In this document: positions 31,070 to 31,185 of the stretch, in pieces | Numbering within the stretch: position 1 is the first letter of the stretch | Layout: every line of letters starts with the position of its first letter | NCBI GenBank assembly: GCA_045646245.1 | Contig: JAZRKJ010000055.1 | Coordinates: forward strand, 1 to 31,185 | From: SIG607 sp045646245 | GTDB taxonomy: Bacteria; Bacillota; Clostridia; Oscillospirales; Acutalibacteraceae | DNA: 31,185 nt | Reading direction: 5' to 3' | The notes under the pieces: model-generated | Told to the model about the DNA's origin: nothing | The model's input: only the letters and a program-made list of their open reading frames with translations | Databases searched by the model: none | Made by a program: the position numbers and the translations under genes

Positions 31070-31185
31070 AATGAAATTTTCTCACAATATTAAAACTTAC
31101 CCCTGTTAATCTGCTAATTTGTCTTATTGACAAACCACTTTCTCGTAACTTCTTTAAATATTTATCTCTATTGCTAATACTTAAT
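31068..31185 (-). CDS. C-terminus of a RAYT/IS200-like transposase, partial
   Basis: On the minus strand the last 38 codons read LSISNRDKYLKKLRESGLSI, then RQISRLTGVSFNIVRKFH and TAA (31068-31070). The RQISRLTGVS...IV pattern is the helix-turn-helix-like tail found in clostridial REP-associated (Y1) transposases. The catalytic HUH domain would be beyond the window. The stop codon lies in the right arm of the REP hairpin, an intimate gene-repeat arrangement expected for RAYT loci. A different helix-turn-helix protein cannot be fully excluded with so little sequence. Confidence 0.6.
   Translation of the reverse strand, partial: LSISNRDKYLKKLRESGLSIRQISRLTGVSFNIVRKFH

Overview
The window looks like chromosome from an uncultured, probably gut-associated clostridium (Bacillota, Oscillospirales/Ruminococcaceae-like). 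The reasons are the Firmicutes-type order infB-rbfA-nrnA-truB-ribF, near-universal GGAGG ribosome binding sites, strong TTGACA/TATAAT promoters, two secreted proteins ending in type I dockerin repeats, a GH3 glycosidase, a PocR-type AraC regulator and a mgtE gene. Taxonomy is inferred from gene content only. No tRNA, rRNA, CRISPR array or phage genes were seen.

Layout. (1) 1-5337, plus strand: a translation/RNA-maturation operon with the 3' part of infB, then rbfA, nrnA, truB and ribF, mostly overlapping and closed by a bidirectional terminator. (2) 5362-12094: a sugar-use island on the minus strand with a GH3 beta-glycosidase under its own promoter, and a two-gene unit made of an arabinose/fucose-type isomerase and a large unrecognised 710-residue protein, divergent from an AraC regulator. 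(3) 12218-15465: two secreted, dockerin-bearing cell-wall-hydrolase-like proteins, each with its own strong promoter. The second promoter is preceded by three GTAAC repeats exactly 21 bp apart. (4) 15476-15866: a 391-bp non-coding element with perfect 24-bp terminal inverted repeats. It is packed with hairpins separated by seven copies of a 9-bp spacer and exactly fills the gap between two convergent genes. (5) 15873-20650, minus strand: alpha/beta hydrolase, membrane-fused MurF, Ddl and a CDF metal transporter in one operon. (6) 20721-22685, minus strand: mgtE then a CYTH protein. mgtE has a structured leader with a 24-codon upstream ORF. (7) 22922-24982: a U32 peptidase family protein. (8) 25019-29542: a membrane protein, a PocR/AraC regulator and a divergent FAD-dependent oxidoreductase. 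(9) 29587-30782: rpsF-ssb-rpsR with a perfect promoter, an operator-like palindrome and an SD-sequestering leader. (10) 30813-31185: a GH3 C-terminal remnant, a REP-type repeat cluster, and the C-terminus of a REP-associated (RAYT/IS200-like) transposase running off the window.

How the parts work together: the sugar island pairs hydrolysis (GH3) with isomerisation of a released pentose or deoxyhexose, under a divergent activator. MurF and Ddl make and ligate D-Ala-D-Ala in peptidoglycan synthesis, while the two dockerin proteins probably cut or bind the wall. The most novel signals are the 391-bp element, the mgtE leader ORF, the 21-bp phased repeats and the unrecognised 710-residue protein.
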